Below are positions 9,925 to 19,711 of a stretch of DNA of 64,000 nucleotides, one piece after another. Origin of the DNA: Spirogloea muscicola (Eukaryota > Streptophyta > Zygnematophyceae > Spirogloeales > Spirogloeaceae); NCBI GenBank assembly GCA_009602725.1, contig WELB01000052.1, positions 405,318 to 469,317 on the forward strand, given 5' to 3'. The translations under genes were made by a program, and so were the position numbers. The first letter of the stretch is position 1. Each line of letters begins with the position of its first letter. The notes below the pieces were generated by a model. The model was not told the origin of the DNA. It did not search any database and was given only the letters and a program-made list of their open reading frames with translations.

Positions 9925-10865
9925 CGAAACTGCTGGACGAAGGGGCACAGGCTAGACTCATCGCTGCAGTTGAAGATGAGAGCCGCAAGACGCTGAGGAG
10001 GATGCCAGGAATCAGGAACAACCCAAGGAGTCTGGCACGACTTACTTCTCTTGCAACACCTGGGGCTAATGACTGGCTCACTATCCATGCCATCCACAGT
10101 GCCTTCAAGATCAGCCCCAAGGCGTATCGGACGCTTGTTCAACTGTCCTTGGCTGCCTCCCACCTGCCTGATCGGAGTCCGTCAGTGGTAAGTGCGGATT
10201 TCGCGCGGAGGGAAGAGACCTCACTATGAAACAATTGCTGCAATGTCCCACTGGCCGTGAAGTGGTGGGCGTTCATAATCTACCACGGTATCCCCTGGCG
10301 AATTTGATGCTTGACGCCGGCTACCGCTCTACTATGGAGGTGAACATGCCCATCACCATTTAAGCTCAGGGACGCCATCACCGTCGCATCCTAGACAGTG
10401 TGTGTGTACAACCTGGCGGAGATGCACGAGCCTTGGTCGATGTGGTTGTGATGGAGGTCCAAGAGTTCACCATCGACCACAATGCTGGCCACGCAGTGGG
10501 AAGTACAGAGCAGAGGAACCTGCAGCACTACTCTGACTAACCCCGTAGCGATCACCTCCTACCAGCTGCCATTGACACCTTTGGCTGCGTGGGTCCTCGT
10601 TTCCATACCCTACTTGAAAATGTCGCCGCAAAGTCTAGGATGAGCACGTCGTGAGGCTTCCAGCCAGATGGTCATGCGGGCAGCCTTTTTGTCGGTTTTG
10701 CGGAGTCGTATGAAAGCCTGTTTGCAGCGAGCTCAGGTCATGCTTTGCACCAGAAAGCTGGTCGAGCTTTAGCTGGTGGCTCAAGCGGGTCAGCTTACCA
10801 GCAGGTTATGTACATCTGTCATGTGATTGCCTTTGTAGTTGGCCACTCAGGCCCTCCATCACTCA
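9925..10865 (+). mobile_element. LINE family D, 5'-truncated broken copy
   Basis: Homology to the family A ORF starts at GAQARLIAAVEDES and runs through NNPRSLARLTSLATPG. It continues in shifted frames through the zinc-like and endonuclease-like regions (10180-10640) and a shortened carboxyl end. The 3' UTR CAGCAGGTTATGTACATCTG...GTTGGCCAC ends near 10865. There are several frame breaks. Its 3' end abuts the 3' side of an oppositely oriented copy. Confidence 0.8.
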
Positions 10866-11273
10866 ACACAAACTCCACCTTTCTGGTGCAAAGCATGCGC
10901 CTGAGCTCGCTGCAAACAGGCTGACACTCGACGTTGCAAAGCCGACATCGTGTGGCTGCCAGCATGCCCATCTCGGCTGGAAGCATATCCTCACGTCATG
11001 CATATTCCAGACTGGCGATGTTCTCAAGTAGGGTATGGAAGCGAGGACCCATGCAGCCGAAGGTGTCAGTTGCGGCTGGTAGGAGGTGATCGCTGCAGGG
11101 GTAGTCAGAGTAGTGTAGGAGCTTTCTCTGCTCTGCACCTCCCACTGCGTGGCCAGCAATGTGAGTCGATGCTGAACTCTTGTACGCCTCCGTCACAACC
11201 ATGTTAATCAAGGCTCGTGGGCCTCCGCCAGGTTGTACACCCACAATGTCCAGGGTGCGATGGTGATGGCGTC

Positions 11274-11806
11274 TGTAGAGAATCTCGCCCTGAACACGCA
11301 GTTAGAGGGAGAGAGTCCTTATTGTATTCGAACATAGTGGGTTTAGGAGCCAACCCACTACACCAGGAAGCACTAGCGCAATGCGCAGCGGAAGACAGGC
11401 CCTGTGGCGCCGCCTTGACGGCGACTCCAGCTCCTGGGCGCAGGCCGGCACAGCAGGCCCCGCAGCGCAGTGCGGCAGCGGCTGCGGCGGCGAGCAGCGG
11501 CAAGGCTGCTCCAAGGCTTCCTCGGCTCGAACTGATTAATGAGCCTAAGTCCCTGAGGCTCCTTAGTGCTTCCACGTGCCACCCCCCCTCCAGGGGTGTG
11601 AGCAGGTTCGCCCCAAGGCCCGCCTTGCGGCAGGCCAAAGGTCCACCCTTGAAAGGGCGGACCTTGGCGAAGGGTAAGTCGGGACGGGCGGGGCCCGCAC
11701 CCGGGCGGGCCACTTCCCGGCCAGCCAGCAGGTCACCTGGCCCAAATAATCGGTCATGTAATGCCAACAGAGCCATGTGGCTCAACCAGACAGCTGTTTC
11801 ATTACA
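11274..11806 (-). mobile_element. Solo LTR (533 bp), probably Ty1/copia-type, fossil
   Basis: The element starts TGTAGAGAATC and ends GTTTCATTACA on the plus strand, so it has TG...CA ends. It is flanked by the 5-bp direct repeat GCGTC (11269-11273 and 11807-11811). Removing it restores continuous LINE D sequence. On the minus strand an AATAAGG motif lies near the terminal TCTCTACA, which suggests minus orientation. No internal region is present, as expected for a solo LTR left by recombination. It is younger than the LINE it interrupts. The family call is tentative. Confidence 0.82.
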
Positions 11807-12115
11807 GCGTCCCTGAGAATCCGTGGTGATGGGCATTATATTGCTCACTTCCACAATGGCGCGGTACGGCGTCGCGCATCAAGTCCGCCAGAGCGTCCCG
11901 CAGGACATTATGAACGCCCACCACTTGAGGGGCTGTGAGACACGAAAGCGAAAGCAGCACTTGCACTGACATACTCCGATCAGGCAGGTAGGGGGCAGGC
12001 CAAGGAGCAGTTGGAGGAGCGTTCAATACGCCTCGGGGCTGATTCCAAGGCATTGTGGATGGCGTGAATAGTGAGCCAATTGGTAGCCCCAGGTGTTGCA
12101 AGCGAAAATTGTCGT

Positions 12116-12324
12116 TTAGGCCAAAGTGGCCGAGTACAAAGGCAAGCACATCTGATGATGCACACTTCCCACTGCAAGTTGACCTGCTAAGTAGTAAACT
12201 TGACAGACTCCACAGGTCAACGCATGAAGATTGCTACTTGATGCCTGAATACAAGATGGCAAATTCCAAGCCCTTCTGCCACCAGCTAGAGCTCGCTAAG
12301 AGAGAGAGGTGAGAGAGGTGTCAT
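12116..12324 (-). mobile_element. LINE A/D tail inserted into an older LINE D copy
   Basis: The minus strand reads CGAGCTCTAGCTGGTGGCAG, then the last codons, CTGTGGAGT...CAGGTCAAC, and GATGTGCTTGCCTTTGTACTCGGCCACTTTGGCC. This is a 5'-truncated tail of under 200 bp, with a CT-rich run (about 12298-12320) at its 5' side. Family D sequence resumes on both sides. Confidence 0.75.
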
Positions 12325-12580
12325 GCCAGACTCCTTGGGGTGGTCCTGATTGCTGGCATCCTCCTCAGCGTCTTGGGACTCTCATCTTCGACTGCAGCAA
12401 TAAGTCTAGCCTGTGCCCCTTTGTTCGGTGCTTGGGCAAGCGTTGAGAATGGATATGAAGGGGTTGCAGGGAGGGGGAGGAGCAGACTGCTAACTCGCGA
12501 ACGCTCCTCAATTGCATGAATTTGCGATGGAGCCTTTCTCCACCTCGGCTGCAGGGCCACAGCCAAACAAGGGAAGCGAA

Positions 12581-12868
12581 TGAGAGGAGAAATGAGAGGG
12601 AGGCCAAAGTAAAGCAGTACAGTTATTGGCAGGTGCCAAGACGTTTTACTCTTAAGTACGATCCCTCCAACAGGCTCCCCTGCCTTCTTCCGCTACATAG
12701 TCATGGACACCCTCTCTATGCACCTGGCTGGCCTCCACAGAGTTTTGTTTAATTAGCAACCGCATTCCTCTGTACTTCGACTTCGGGGTTTAAGCCCCCA
12801 GCGCCAGACCCCCACCCATTGCCTCCTCGGGGACACAGCTTCAGCCACTTCAGCCTCCGCGGCGTGCC
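12581..12868. other. Probable promoter region of RPA12
   Basis: Spacer between LINE debris and the RPA12 start. It becomes GC-rich over the last 60 bp. No specific motif could be supported. Confidence 0.35.
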
Positions 12869-14173
12869 ATGGCCGGCCCGCGCGCCGGGGCGGGCCACGC
12901 GCACCTCTTCTGCCCGCGTTGCGGCACGCTGCTGGACCTGCCCGCCACGGGCGCCACCGGCAGCTGCCCGCTCTGCCGCTTCCAGCGCGACCTGGCGGGT
13001 TCGTGCGAGCCCTCCCACTGCGGCGGCTGCGGCTGCCCCTGCCACGGCCGCGGCCCTCGGGAGCCGCTGAGGGGCCCAAAAGGAAGGTCGCGATGGCAGG
13101 CCGAGCCCCTCTAGAGGCCGGACAGTCGCGGCTGTAGTGGCAGCTGCGACTCAACGGCCGTGCCTGCATGTTGTGCAGCCCAAGGCCTGACCGACCATCC
13201 CCCGGCTTGACGCACCTTGCCCCGATGTAGAGCTCAGCGGCGTGTCCCTCGTGACGTCTAGCGGGCCGGAGGTGAGGCCCAATCGGACTGAGCAGCTGCT
13301 TGGTCCTCAGCTCTGCAAGCCAGGCTTCTCGGTGCGATGTCCCTCGAATGATGCTCGTTCGCGTTGTCGCTCCCAGGATTTCATGCGGCGCTATGGCATC
13401 GAGCCTCTTGTGCCGCTGGCGGCCGACTCCGCTGCTGCCGCCTCCGCAGCAACAGCCTCTGACGGCAAAGAGCGTGCCAAGGTCCGTCTCAGGGGCGTTG
13501 TACTCTTTCTCTGCGCACTCCTCTGCTGGTTAACAGCTTCACATGGCATGGTGCCTGCCTGGTGAGACTTGAAGCACTCTCAAGTCTCGAGGGCGCTGTC
13601 AAGCTCAGCTGCTATTGCCGTTATGCTAATGTCCATGCGCCAAGCATGGTCCCTGGGCAGCTGCCTGAGTGCCTTCAAGTAGGTCATGGATCAATGTGTC
13701 ATGAGGTGCAGTTTGCTAACTGTGATGTGTTGACCAAAATTGGTAGAGAGACATACTTAGGCACAGCTTACGGCTTAGAGGCAAAGCGAGTGAACTTGAG
13801 TATGTAATAATCGCATTGCTACCCTTGATTACAGGTACAAGAGGCTTGCCCCAAGTGTGGAAATCCAGAGATGGAGTACTACACAATGCAGGTATTCGTC
13901 CAGAGTCTGTTTCCAGCATCACCACGGCTGGCCTGAAGATACTTAGACCTTGGCAGCCTTTCAGTAAACGACTTTTTAAGCACAACAGAGGGGTGTTCGT
14001 GTTATGATGTTACCTTTGATGTGCATTTGGTGACTGCCTGTTTGCTTCAGCTCCCAGACTTACTGTTTGTGGCTCCCTGGTACCTGCCCTTGCAGCTGCG
14101 GTCTGCAGATGAAGGACAAACAGTTTTCTACCAATGTCCCAAGTGCCGCTATAAGTACAACCAGAATACATAA
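12869..14173 (+). CDS. RPA12: DNA-directed RNA polymerase I subunit RPA12
   Basis: This is the small zinc-ribbon subunit of RNA polymerase I (A12.2/POLR1H type), acting in the nucleolus in transcript cleavage and termination. Five exons fit in phase: 12869-12998, 13231-13271, 13377-13481, 13835-13891 and 14096-14173. The amino zinc ribbon is seen as LFCPRCGTLLDLP then CPLCRFQRDLA. The middle has DFMRRYGIEPL. The carboxyl TFIIS-like ribbon is CPKCGNPEMEYYTMQ then RSADEGQTVFYQCPKCRYKY. The catalytic acidic pair D-E is present in RSADEG. The product is about 137 residues, close to the family length of about 120, with an alanine-rich spacer added. The first exon lies in a GC island. Confidence 0.95.
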
Positions 14174-15329
14174 GAACACGTGTACAATGATTGAGGGCAA
14201 GGGTGGACTAGGTGCGTGGTACTGGTTGTGCCTTGTAAGGTGGCTGATCAACAGGCAATTCATATCATGCTTCTTCAAGAAGTGTAAGGTGTCTGCATAT
14301 CGTGAAGCCATAAATGCTCCAAGCTGTAATGCTAGGACACAGCTCATGTCTGTCAAAAAGTCTAGATAAAGTATCAGCAGCAAGGTCAATAAGGCAGCTG
14401 TGCGCCAAAGTTGCCCCAGTCATCCTAAGGTGGGGCAATCATGTAAATAACTTTGTCCTATCATGCTTCCTAAAATAACTAAGCAACGCCAAAGCGCCGA
14501 AGGCAGTTGCAACGTAATTTGTGTCGCAAGTATGAGCATGGGTGGACTGGCAAGTCCTTCAGGACAGGAAGGAAGTTGCAAAGGGTGTGTCTGGCTATGA
14601 TGCACAACCGCAGTACTCACTTGCATACACTAAAACGACCTTCAGGACACGTGCATTGCTGTCGAGCGCCCACAGTGTCTTCCATTTATGAATCTGTGAT
14701 GTCCGCAGGCCTGTGGTTCAACAACAGCAGCAGGTGACAATTAGACATACACTGGCACGAGCTATTTGTGACAAATCTGTCCAGCCATGGGACAGGTCTT
14801 ACATGCTTTGGTCAATGCAGCTCAAGAGGCACAGAAGCACCACTACCATGCTTGCCTGTCTTCAGTGCACCATTGCAGTCTGCATCTGTAGCTGCTGCTT
14901 TCTGCGGAAGCACTCGGGACAACTATTAACAGAGTGTTCCTTTCCAAAGTCAATGCACTTCGGAGACAAAGCTCCATCAGGTGTAAACACTCGCACTGTT
15001 GTTGGAGGGTACCCCTTTGGCCTGCAAAGTTGATCAAGATAGCTCTATCAATCTGTGGTCGTTACAAAACCTTATTGAGCAAATACAACAAACTAATGCT
15101 GCTTGAGGGTGCAGAACACTTGCATAGACACAGCGATGAAAGTGCTGTTGAGTGCTGCTTACGTGTCTGGCCGGATGAACTTGATAACAGGTGGAATTCG
15201 TTTCCGAGGGTTGGGCACAAAATAGTACTTCAGCATCCCAGCACGTGTGGTCTGGCTGGAATGAAGGGGATACTCACCCCTAACCTCCCCAAATTGCAGA
15301 AGTGCCTGCAGCAGAGGTGAGAGCATGAG
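14174..15329. other. Intergenic between convergent genes, nothing recognised
   Basis: This lies between the RPA12 stop and the stop of the minus-strand gene that follows. Short open frames on both strands show no familiar motif or consistent splice structure. It probably holds two 3' UTRs. Confidence 0.4.
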
Positions 15330-17079
15330 TCACTCAGAAGGAAAGTATTGACCATCACTAGAAAACATTGACAATGCCGGCATCTGCGACAGATGTGCTA
15401 CCTGCTCAACAAACGGGTAAAGGTCCTGAGGAGCCCCAGATACTCCTATCCAATATAAAGCTCGGATATCATCTTCAGTACATGGCCTGATTGGTATTTC
15501 CAGCAACTCCCACTTGTATGGTGACTGAGCTAATGCTCGCTTGGCAGCCTTCTCGGAGACAAATAGTACCACTGTCAAAGCAAACAACATGGAGCAGAAA
15601 ATGAGTAGAGCAAGAGCCTAACAACAGTGCGTGGGGATAGGCACTTGAAAAGCCAACCTCCATCATTAATCTTAACAAGCGGACTACCACTTCTTCTTGA
15701 CTAACAAGCAGAGATGAGAATCTAGACAACTTGCCTTGGTAGCTCAAAGCCCAAGAACCAGGAACCTCAATAGCAACTTTACTAAGAAACAGTGACCTCA
15801 TAAGCACCTTAAGCTACGTTGCATACAAGCTGTCACTGAAGCCAGCTGCAAAATCTTGCCTCTACATCCACCTCAAAGACCTAATATCATGACTGATGTG
15901 TTGCAAAAGTCACATGACACCTGCACCTCACAATCGAAAGACCTCCCGAAATACTTGATAAGAGGAGGTTAAGTATGGCGTACCAGCGTCTCCTGTGCAC
16001 GTATATTCGATGTGCTTGATAGGATATGGACACTGCTGGTGTGATATCTGCAGAACCTCGGATAACAACTGAGTGGTTAGGTGTGCAGCAAAATGCCTGC
16101 AACAAGCTGTGAATGCAGAATGCTTCACACCATCCCTGTGCAGATGCGTGAGCAAAATTCTGGACTCTTGCAGTGGACACATCAAATCACTGCAACCTGA
16201 GAAGCCAGAACTTCAACGGTGCACAGAAACCTTGACCTCGAAGGACTATATACATTGGGCAAAGTATACAGAAACTTAGCGAGTACATAGAGATTCTCAA
16301 CATGGACATACAAGCACGACCAACTTGCACAAGTGCACCAGAACACATGTCACGGGCTGGTAACCAGTCATCGAGCGTATCAGCATCACAGCATCTCCAT
16401 AGAGCATAGCGCTTACATCGCCTGTTGCCAGGAGACACTGCCCGGCTCCAGGTGACAAGAGCAGCATGGTGACAGACAATAAAGACATTGCTTATGTCCC
16501 TGTATCAGAGACGGGCCGTACCTGTTGATCCAGCCAGCGCGTCTTCTCTCGCACGCTTGGGGGCTTGCTGTTGCTGTTGCTCTTTTCTAACAGCGCCGGG
16601 AGCTTGGAGAGGAGGACGACAGCCTGGCGGTCTGGAACAAAGGGCATGAGCATGTAGTAGGCGGGGTCGTCGAGGCTCAGCAGCTCGGGCTTGCTCTCAA
16701 AGTGGAAGCTCTCGCGCTCGGCAGCGGCCGCAGCGGCGGCAGCAGCCGCGGCTACGTCCTGCTGGCCCTGGCCGCTGGCGGCGCGCAGGCGCCGCAGCTG
16801 AGCCTGGATCTGCAGCTCCGCCTCCGCTTGCCTCAGGATCTGCGCTCCAACCATCGATTGGCGCCCCCTCCGCGTAGCACAGGGAAGGTCGACGGCCCCG
16901 TCAAGAGCTGAGGAAGGCGCGCTGGCAGCCCGCGAAGGAGGAGCAACAGCGAGGGACGAGCACCTGCACCTCCGCTCGAGTCTACGCAGGGCGGCCGAGC
17001 GGCGGGCAGGGTGCTGGGGGTTGGAAGGGCGGGGGGTCAGCGGCCAGCAGTCAAGATGGTGGGGGGGCACGAGTCTCAT
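15330..17079 (-). CDS. Unrecognised multi-exon protein
   Basis: Coding-looking stretches with splice borders line up on the minus strand. The first exon, 16522 up to about 17079, is Arg/Ala-rich with a poly-Ala run, then SLDDPAYYMLMPFVPDRQ and REKTRWLDQQ before a GT donor. Inner exons are suggested near 16340-16430 (DADTLDDWLPARDMC), 15985-16190 (ISHQQCPYPIKHIEYTCTGDA before a GT donor) and 15630-15800 (LSRFSSLLVSQEEVVVRLL). The last exon is 15330-15570 (SPYKWELLEIPIRPCTEDDIR, ending YFPSE). I recognise no domain. The Ala/Arg-rich start could be an organelle-targeting peptide. Exon joins in the middle are guesses. Confidence 0.5.
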
Positions 17080-17159
17080 TCACATGGGCTGCGAGGAAAT
17101 GAAGGGCTGTCGTCTGCCCATTCGGTGGCTGCTGCTTGGGACCATATCGGGCTGACACT

Positions 17160-17347
17160 CTTCTCTGATTCATTGCCTTTTTGGGGCTGGCTTTTCAGAG
17201 CCCTCCACCCCCTTACAAAAGAAGAAAGCTCATCCAAAGAATGGAGTGTGGCTTGAGTGATGGAGGTCAGAAGAAAAGATTTCGTGTATTTGAAACAAAC
17301 GAAGGCCAAAGGCCAAGTACAAAGGCAAGCACATCTAAAGACCTACA
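17160..17347. repeat. LINE hairpin tail (+) followed by a LINE A 3' tip (-)
   Basis: At 17178-17215 is TTTTTGGGGCTGGC...CAGAGCCC on the plus strand. At 17278-17347 the minus strand gives the last about 70 bp of the family A 3' UTR, from AGGTCTTTAGATGTGC through GGCCTTCGTTTGTTTC to CACGAAAT. The latter is one of the shortest family A insertions here. Confidence 0.75.
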
Positions 17348-17535
17348 TAATCTGAAGTGGCCGAAAAGCGCCATGAGAAGCTGCAATTTTCTCTCGTTTT
17401 GGAGCTTGCGGCTACTGACCAGATATTGCATTGTGCTTTTTTTTTTATATAGATGATTTTAAAAAAGGTTGACAAGGGCTCACTTAGCGGCCATTCGAGT
17501 GACTGCTTCATGTCCTGCGTGCTATCCGCGTTCCG
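17348..17535. other. Spacer with a T-rich run
   Basis: Contains a homopolymer-rich stretch near 17438-17466 (T run, then A run). No gene is seen. Confidence 0.3.
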
Positions 17536-17757
17536 TTTCCGTGGGGTCGGGTGGTGCTCCGGCCGAGATTAGTCTGGCAGATAGGCACGTGCTCATTCGT
17601 GGGTACTCGAGTCCCCCGTCAGTTGTTTATCCCCGCTTTGTTACTATGGCCTGTTGCAGCCCTCGGCCCCTCGGTTGGAAGAAGCTCACTTCATTCGGTA
17701 TTGGCTTGAATAAGCCTCCCTTTCAATTTCATGCGCACCGCGCGCCTTCCTCCTTCG
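17536..17757 (+). mobile_element. LINE family B tail, broken
   Basis: The translation GGAPAEISLADRHVLIRGY matches the family B end GGAPAPQVSLSDLFVLTRGY. A diverged 3' UTR follows, ending in CCTCCCTTTCAATTTCATGC and GCGCGCC (17715-17748), the B tail signature. Confidence 0.7.
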
Positions 17758-17794
17758 GTCAAGCGCCACTTCCCCTTCGGAAGTGGCGCTTGAC
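17758..17794. repeat. Perfect 16-bp inverted repeat
   Basis: GTCAAGCGCCACTTCC (17758-17773) is exactly complementary to GGAAGTGGCGCTTGAC (17779-17794), with a 5-base loop. It lies between the end of a LINE B tail and the start of a LINE D remnant. Confidence 0.9.
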
Positions 17795-17799
17795 TCGCA

Positions 17800-18070
17800 G
17801 TATGCTTTTTAGTACGACGCTTTCTGCGACGTCGAGTGTCAACCTGTCTGCAACGAGCTCAGGCGTATGCTCTGCATCAGAAAGCTGGTCGAGCCTTAGC
17901 TGCTGGCACAAGAGCTAGTCAATTGCCGTCCGGTATTCGAGCGTCAGCTAGCGACCTCTATGTGCTGACTCGTGGTTACTGAGCGGGTCAGCTTAGCAGC
18001 AGGTGACGTACATTTGTCCAATGTGCTTGCCTTTGTACTTGGCCACACATGGCCTCCCCATCTCTTGATA
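17800..18070 (+). mobile_element. LINE family D tail, 5'-truncated
   Basis: About the last 55 codons (CAGAAAGCTGGTCGAGCC, then codons for SDLYVLTRGY and a stop near 17981) are followed by the D 3' UTR: GCTTAGCAGCAGGTGACGTAC, GCTTGCCTTTGTACTTGGCC. It follows directly on the palindrome at 17758-17794. Confidence 0.8.
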
Positions 18071-18149
18071 TACACGCATTTCCTTTTTAGTACTTTTCTG
18101 GCCAGCTCTTCTTTATGGGCGAGCACTCTCTCCCTTAGAACTCCGTTTA

Positions 18150-18375
18150 TTCTTTTTCTAAGTTGAGGCAATCACAGCCATCGCCATCTTCTGGAATAAC
18201 CACCTTTGGGCTCTGTACATTCGCCTGTCCATATCACTCCGCGGTCCATGGCCACACCTTGCATCTGCATGCTGGCCGTGCTTCAGCTGCAGCCTCTAGC
18301 TTTCGTCTAGGGGATTGCTTTCCAGCGGCTAGTCTTTCTGACTTTCGGTTCATAACTAGCATTTGGAGAAGGCGA
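18150..18375 (+). mobile_element. LINE family C tail, broken
   Basis: The translation HTLHLHAGRASAAASSF then GDCFPAASLSDFR matches the family C end at 60970-61085. A worn GAGGCAATCACAGCCATCGCC hairpin tail of another copy precedes it near 18164. Confidence 0.7.
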
Positions 18376-18469
18376 GTGGTGCACATGAAATTGAAAGGAC
18401 TATCTAAGTGACTATCCAAGTGATTATCTAGCGGGAAAGCCTTGGGAAAGCAGCTGTTCAGCCACTTCG

Positions 18470-18600
18470 GACCCTGTCAATCATTTTCGGGCTGGTTTAC
18501 AGCCCTTGCTGTGACCAGCCAAGAGCGTCTTTGAGAGAGCCACTTTCTTGTTCATTCTTTCTGGGTTGGCTTTTCACTGCCCCTGCCCCCTGTAGTAAGA
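18470..18600 (+). repeat. Two stacked LINE hairpin tails
   Basis: CATTTTCGGGCTGG...ACAGCCC (18482-18505) and CATTCTTTCTGGGTTGGC...CTGCCCC (18553-18590) are two worn copies of the hairpin tail, in the same orientation. Confidence 0.65.
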
Positions 18601-18740
18601 AGAATTGGCACTCCCAATGGGGGCAAGGGTTGCGAAAAGCCAGCCCAAAAAGAATTGACAAAGGTTCGGAGGGGCCTTCAAGCGTGTAGCAGCTATGAAG
18701 GGGCCTGAAGATGCTATGTCAGAACAGGGGAGGATGTAAG
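18597..18740 (-). repeat. LINE family C 3' tail only
   Basis: The minus strand matches the C tail at 61140-61245: GGCCCCTTCATAGCTGCT, GGCCCCTCCGAACCTTTGTC, TTTTTGGGCTGGCTTTTCGC and TTGCCCCCATTGGGAGTGCC. No coding part remains. Confidence 0.8.
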
Positions 18741-19370
18741 AGAGAAGGCGCGCGGGGCGCATGAATTGAAAGGGAGGCCAATTCAAGCCAATACATTGTT
18801 CAGGCAGAGTCGAGTGCAGACTAAACAATGCTACATAATACGGAGACCTAATCTAAGGTACCTAAGATGACATTAGTACCCACGGGTGAGCACAAACAAA
18901 TCTGACAAGCTAACTTGGGGAGCTGGAGCGCCGCCACGAAAGCCGGAGGCCTGACTTAGAGCGCGCCCTGCACGTTGATGAAGAGCCAATGCTTGCGAGC
19001 GCTGCAAACTAAGCGAGAGCCGCATTCTATAATATGCAACTAAGGCCTGCGGAATGCTGGAGTGGCCCAAGCTGCCCCCCCGACTTCGACGACGCGCATC
19101 AACCAGCCGGGCCAGATGCTGGATCAGGGAGGACCATTTCACGCCGTAGCCTCCATAGATATCCATGGCACACGGGTAAAGATGGTCCCCTCGAGGATGA
19201 TCATGGTAGTGCCGCTCCTTCTTGCGCTCCGCGCTGGACGTGGCCCAGCCAGACACGGTTGACGTTGGTGCGCCAGCCTTGTATGCGTCGATCAGTACCA
19301 CGTCCAAGAGCAGACGAGGCCCACCGCCCCGCGGGGTAGCGACCACGTCCAGACGCCGCACGTATGGCTT
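18741..19370 (-). mobile_element. LINE family B, 5'-truncated copy with open C-terminus
   Basis: The last 165 or so codons are open on the minus strand (within the frame 18873-19709). The segment RRLDVVATPRGGGPRLLLD carries the endonuclease-like D...LDVV pattern and is followed by IDAYKAG. LALHQRAGRALSQASGF and the end SLSDLFVLTRGY follow, with a stop near 18873. The 3' UTR runs on to the CGCGCGGGGCGCATG tail near 18750-18770. The CCHC part lies outside the retained portion. Confidence 0.85.
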
Positions 19371-19445
19371 GCTGTAACAGAGAAGAGAGAGAAGGCGCGC
19401 GGGGCGCATGAAATGAAAGAGAGGCCAATCCAAGCCAAACCCTTT
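19371..19445 (-). repeat. LINE family B 3' tail only
   Basis: The minus strand reads GGCTTGGATTGGCCTCTC...TTTCATGCGCCCCGCGCGCC followed by a CT-rich run. It sits immediately 5' of the larger B copy, so one B tail lies at the 5' edge of another. Confidence 0.75.
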
Positions 19446-19711
19446 GGAAGAGCTCACTTTCGTCTTTTGGGCGGGGTAGAGGGGCTTTGGGTAGGGCTGG
19501 CCATACTGTGACGAGGACCTCGGGGAGTCTCTGGCCTCTAGCAGCTGAAAGACGCGCTCGCTTTTGCGCCACCTCGGCTGCGCCAGTGAGCCCGCCGCGA
19601 CAGCGGCCCCTCTCGTCACGCAGCGGGCGGGCGCAGCCCCCGGAATGGTGCGGCTCAGACGTTGTCCCTGAGCACGACCCCGCCGCAGAAGTACAAGGAG
19701 AAAGCCCAAGC

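Larger units (their letters stand above)
10866..12580 (-). mobile_element. LINE family D, second broken copy with two insertions
   Basis: Minus-strand pieces at about 12325-12580 (GAQARLIAAVEDESPKTL), 11812-12115 and 10866-11268 (VQPGGGPRALINMVV, then the carboxyl region) join into one copy. It is interrupted by a LINE tail (about 12116-12324) and by a solo LTR (11274-11806). The last codons and 3' UTR are missing where it meets the plus-strand copy at 10865. The older LINE therefore served as the landing site for two later elements. Confidence 0.8.

Noticed and set aside
13562-13807. An 81-codon frame between RPA12 exons 3 and 4
   Set aside because: It lies within the third intron. Skipping it joins KERAK to VQEACPKCG, matching the family, while including it does not.
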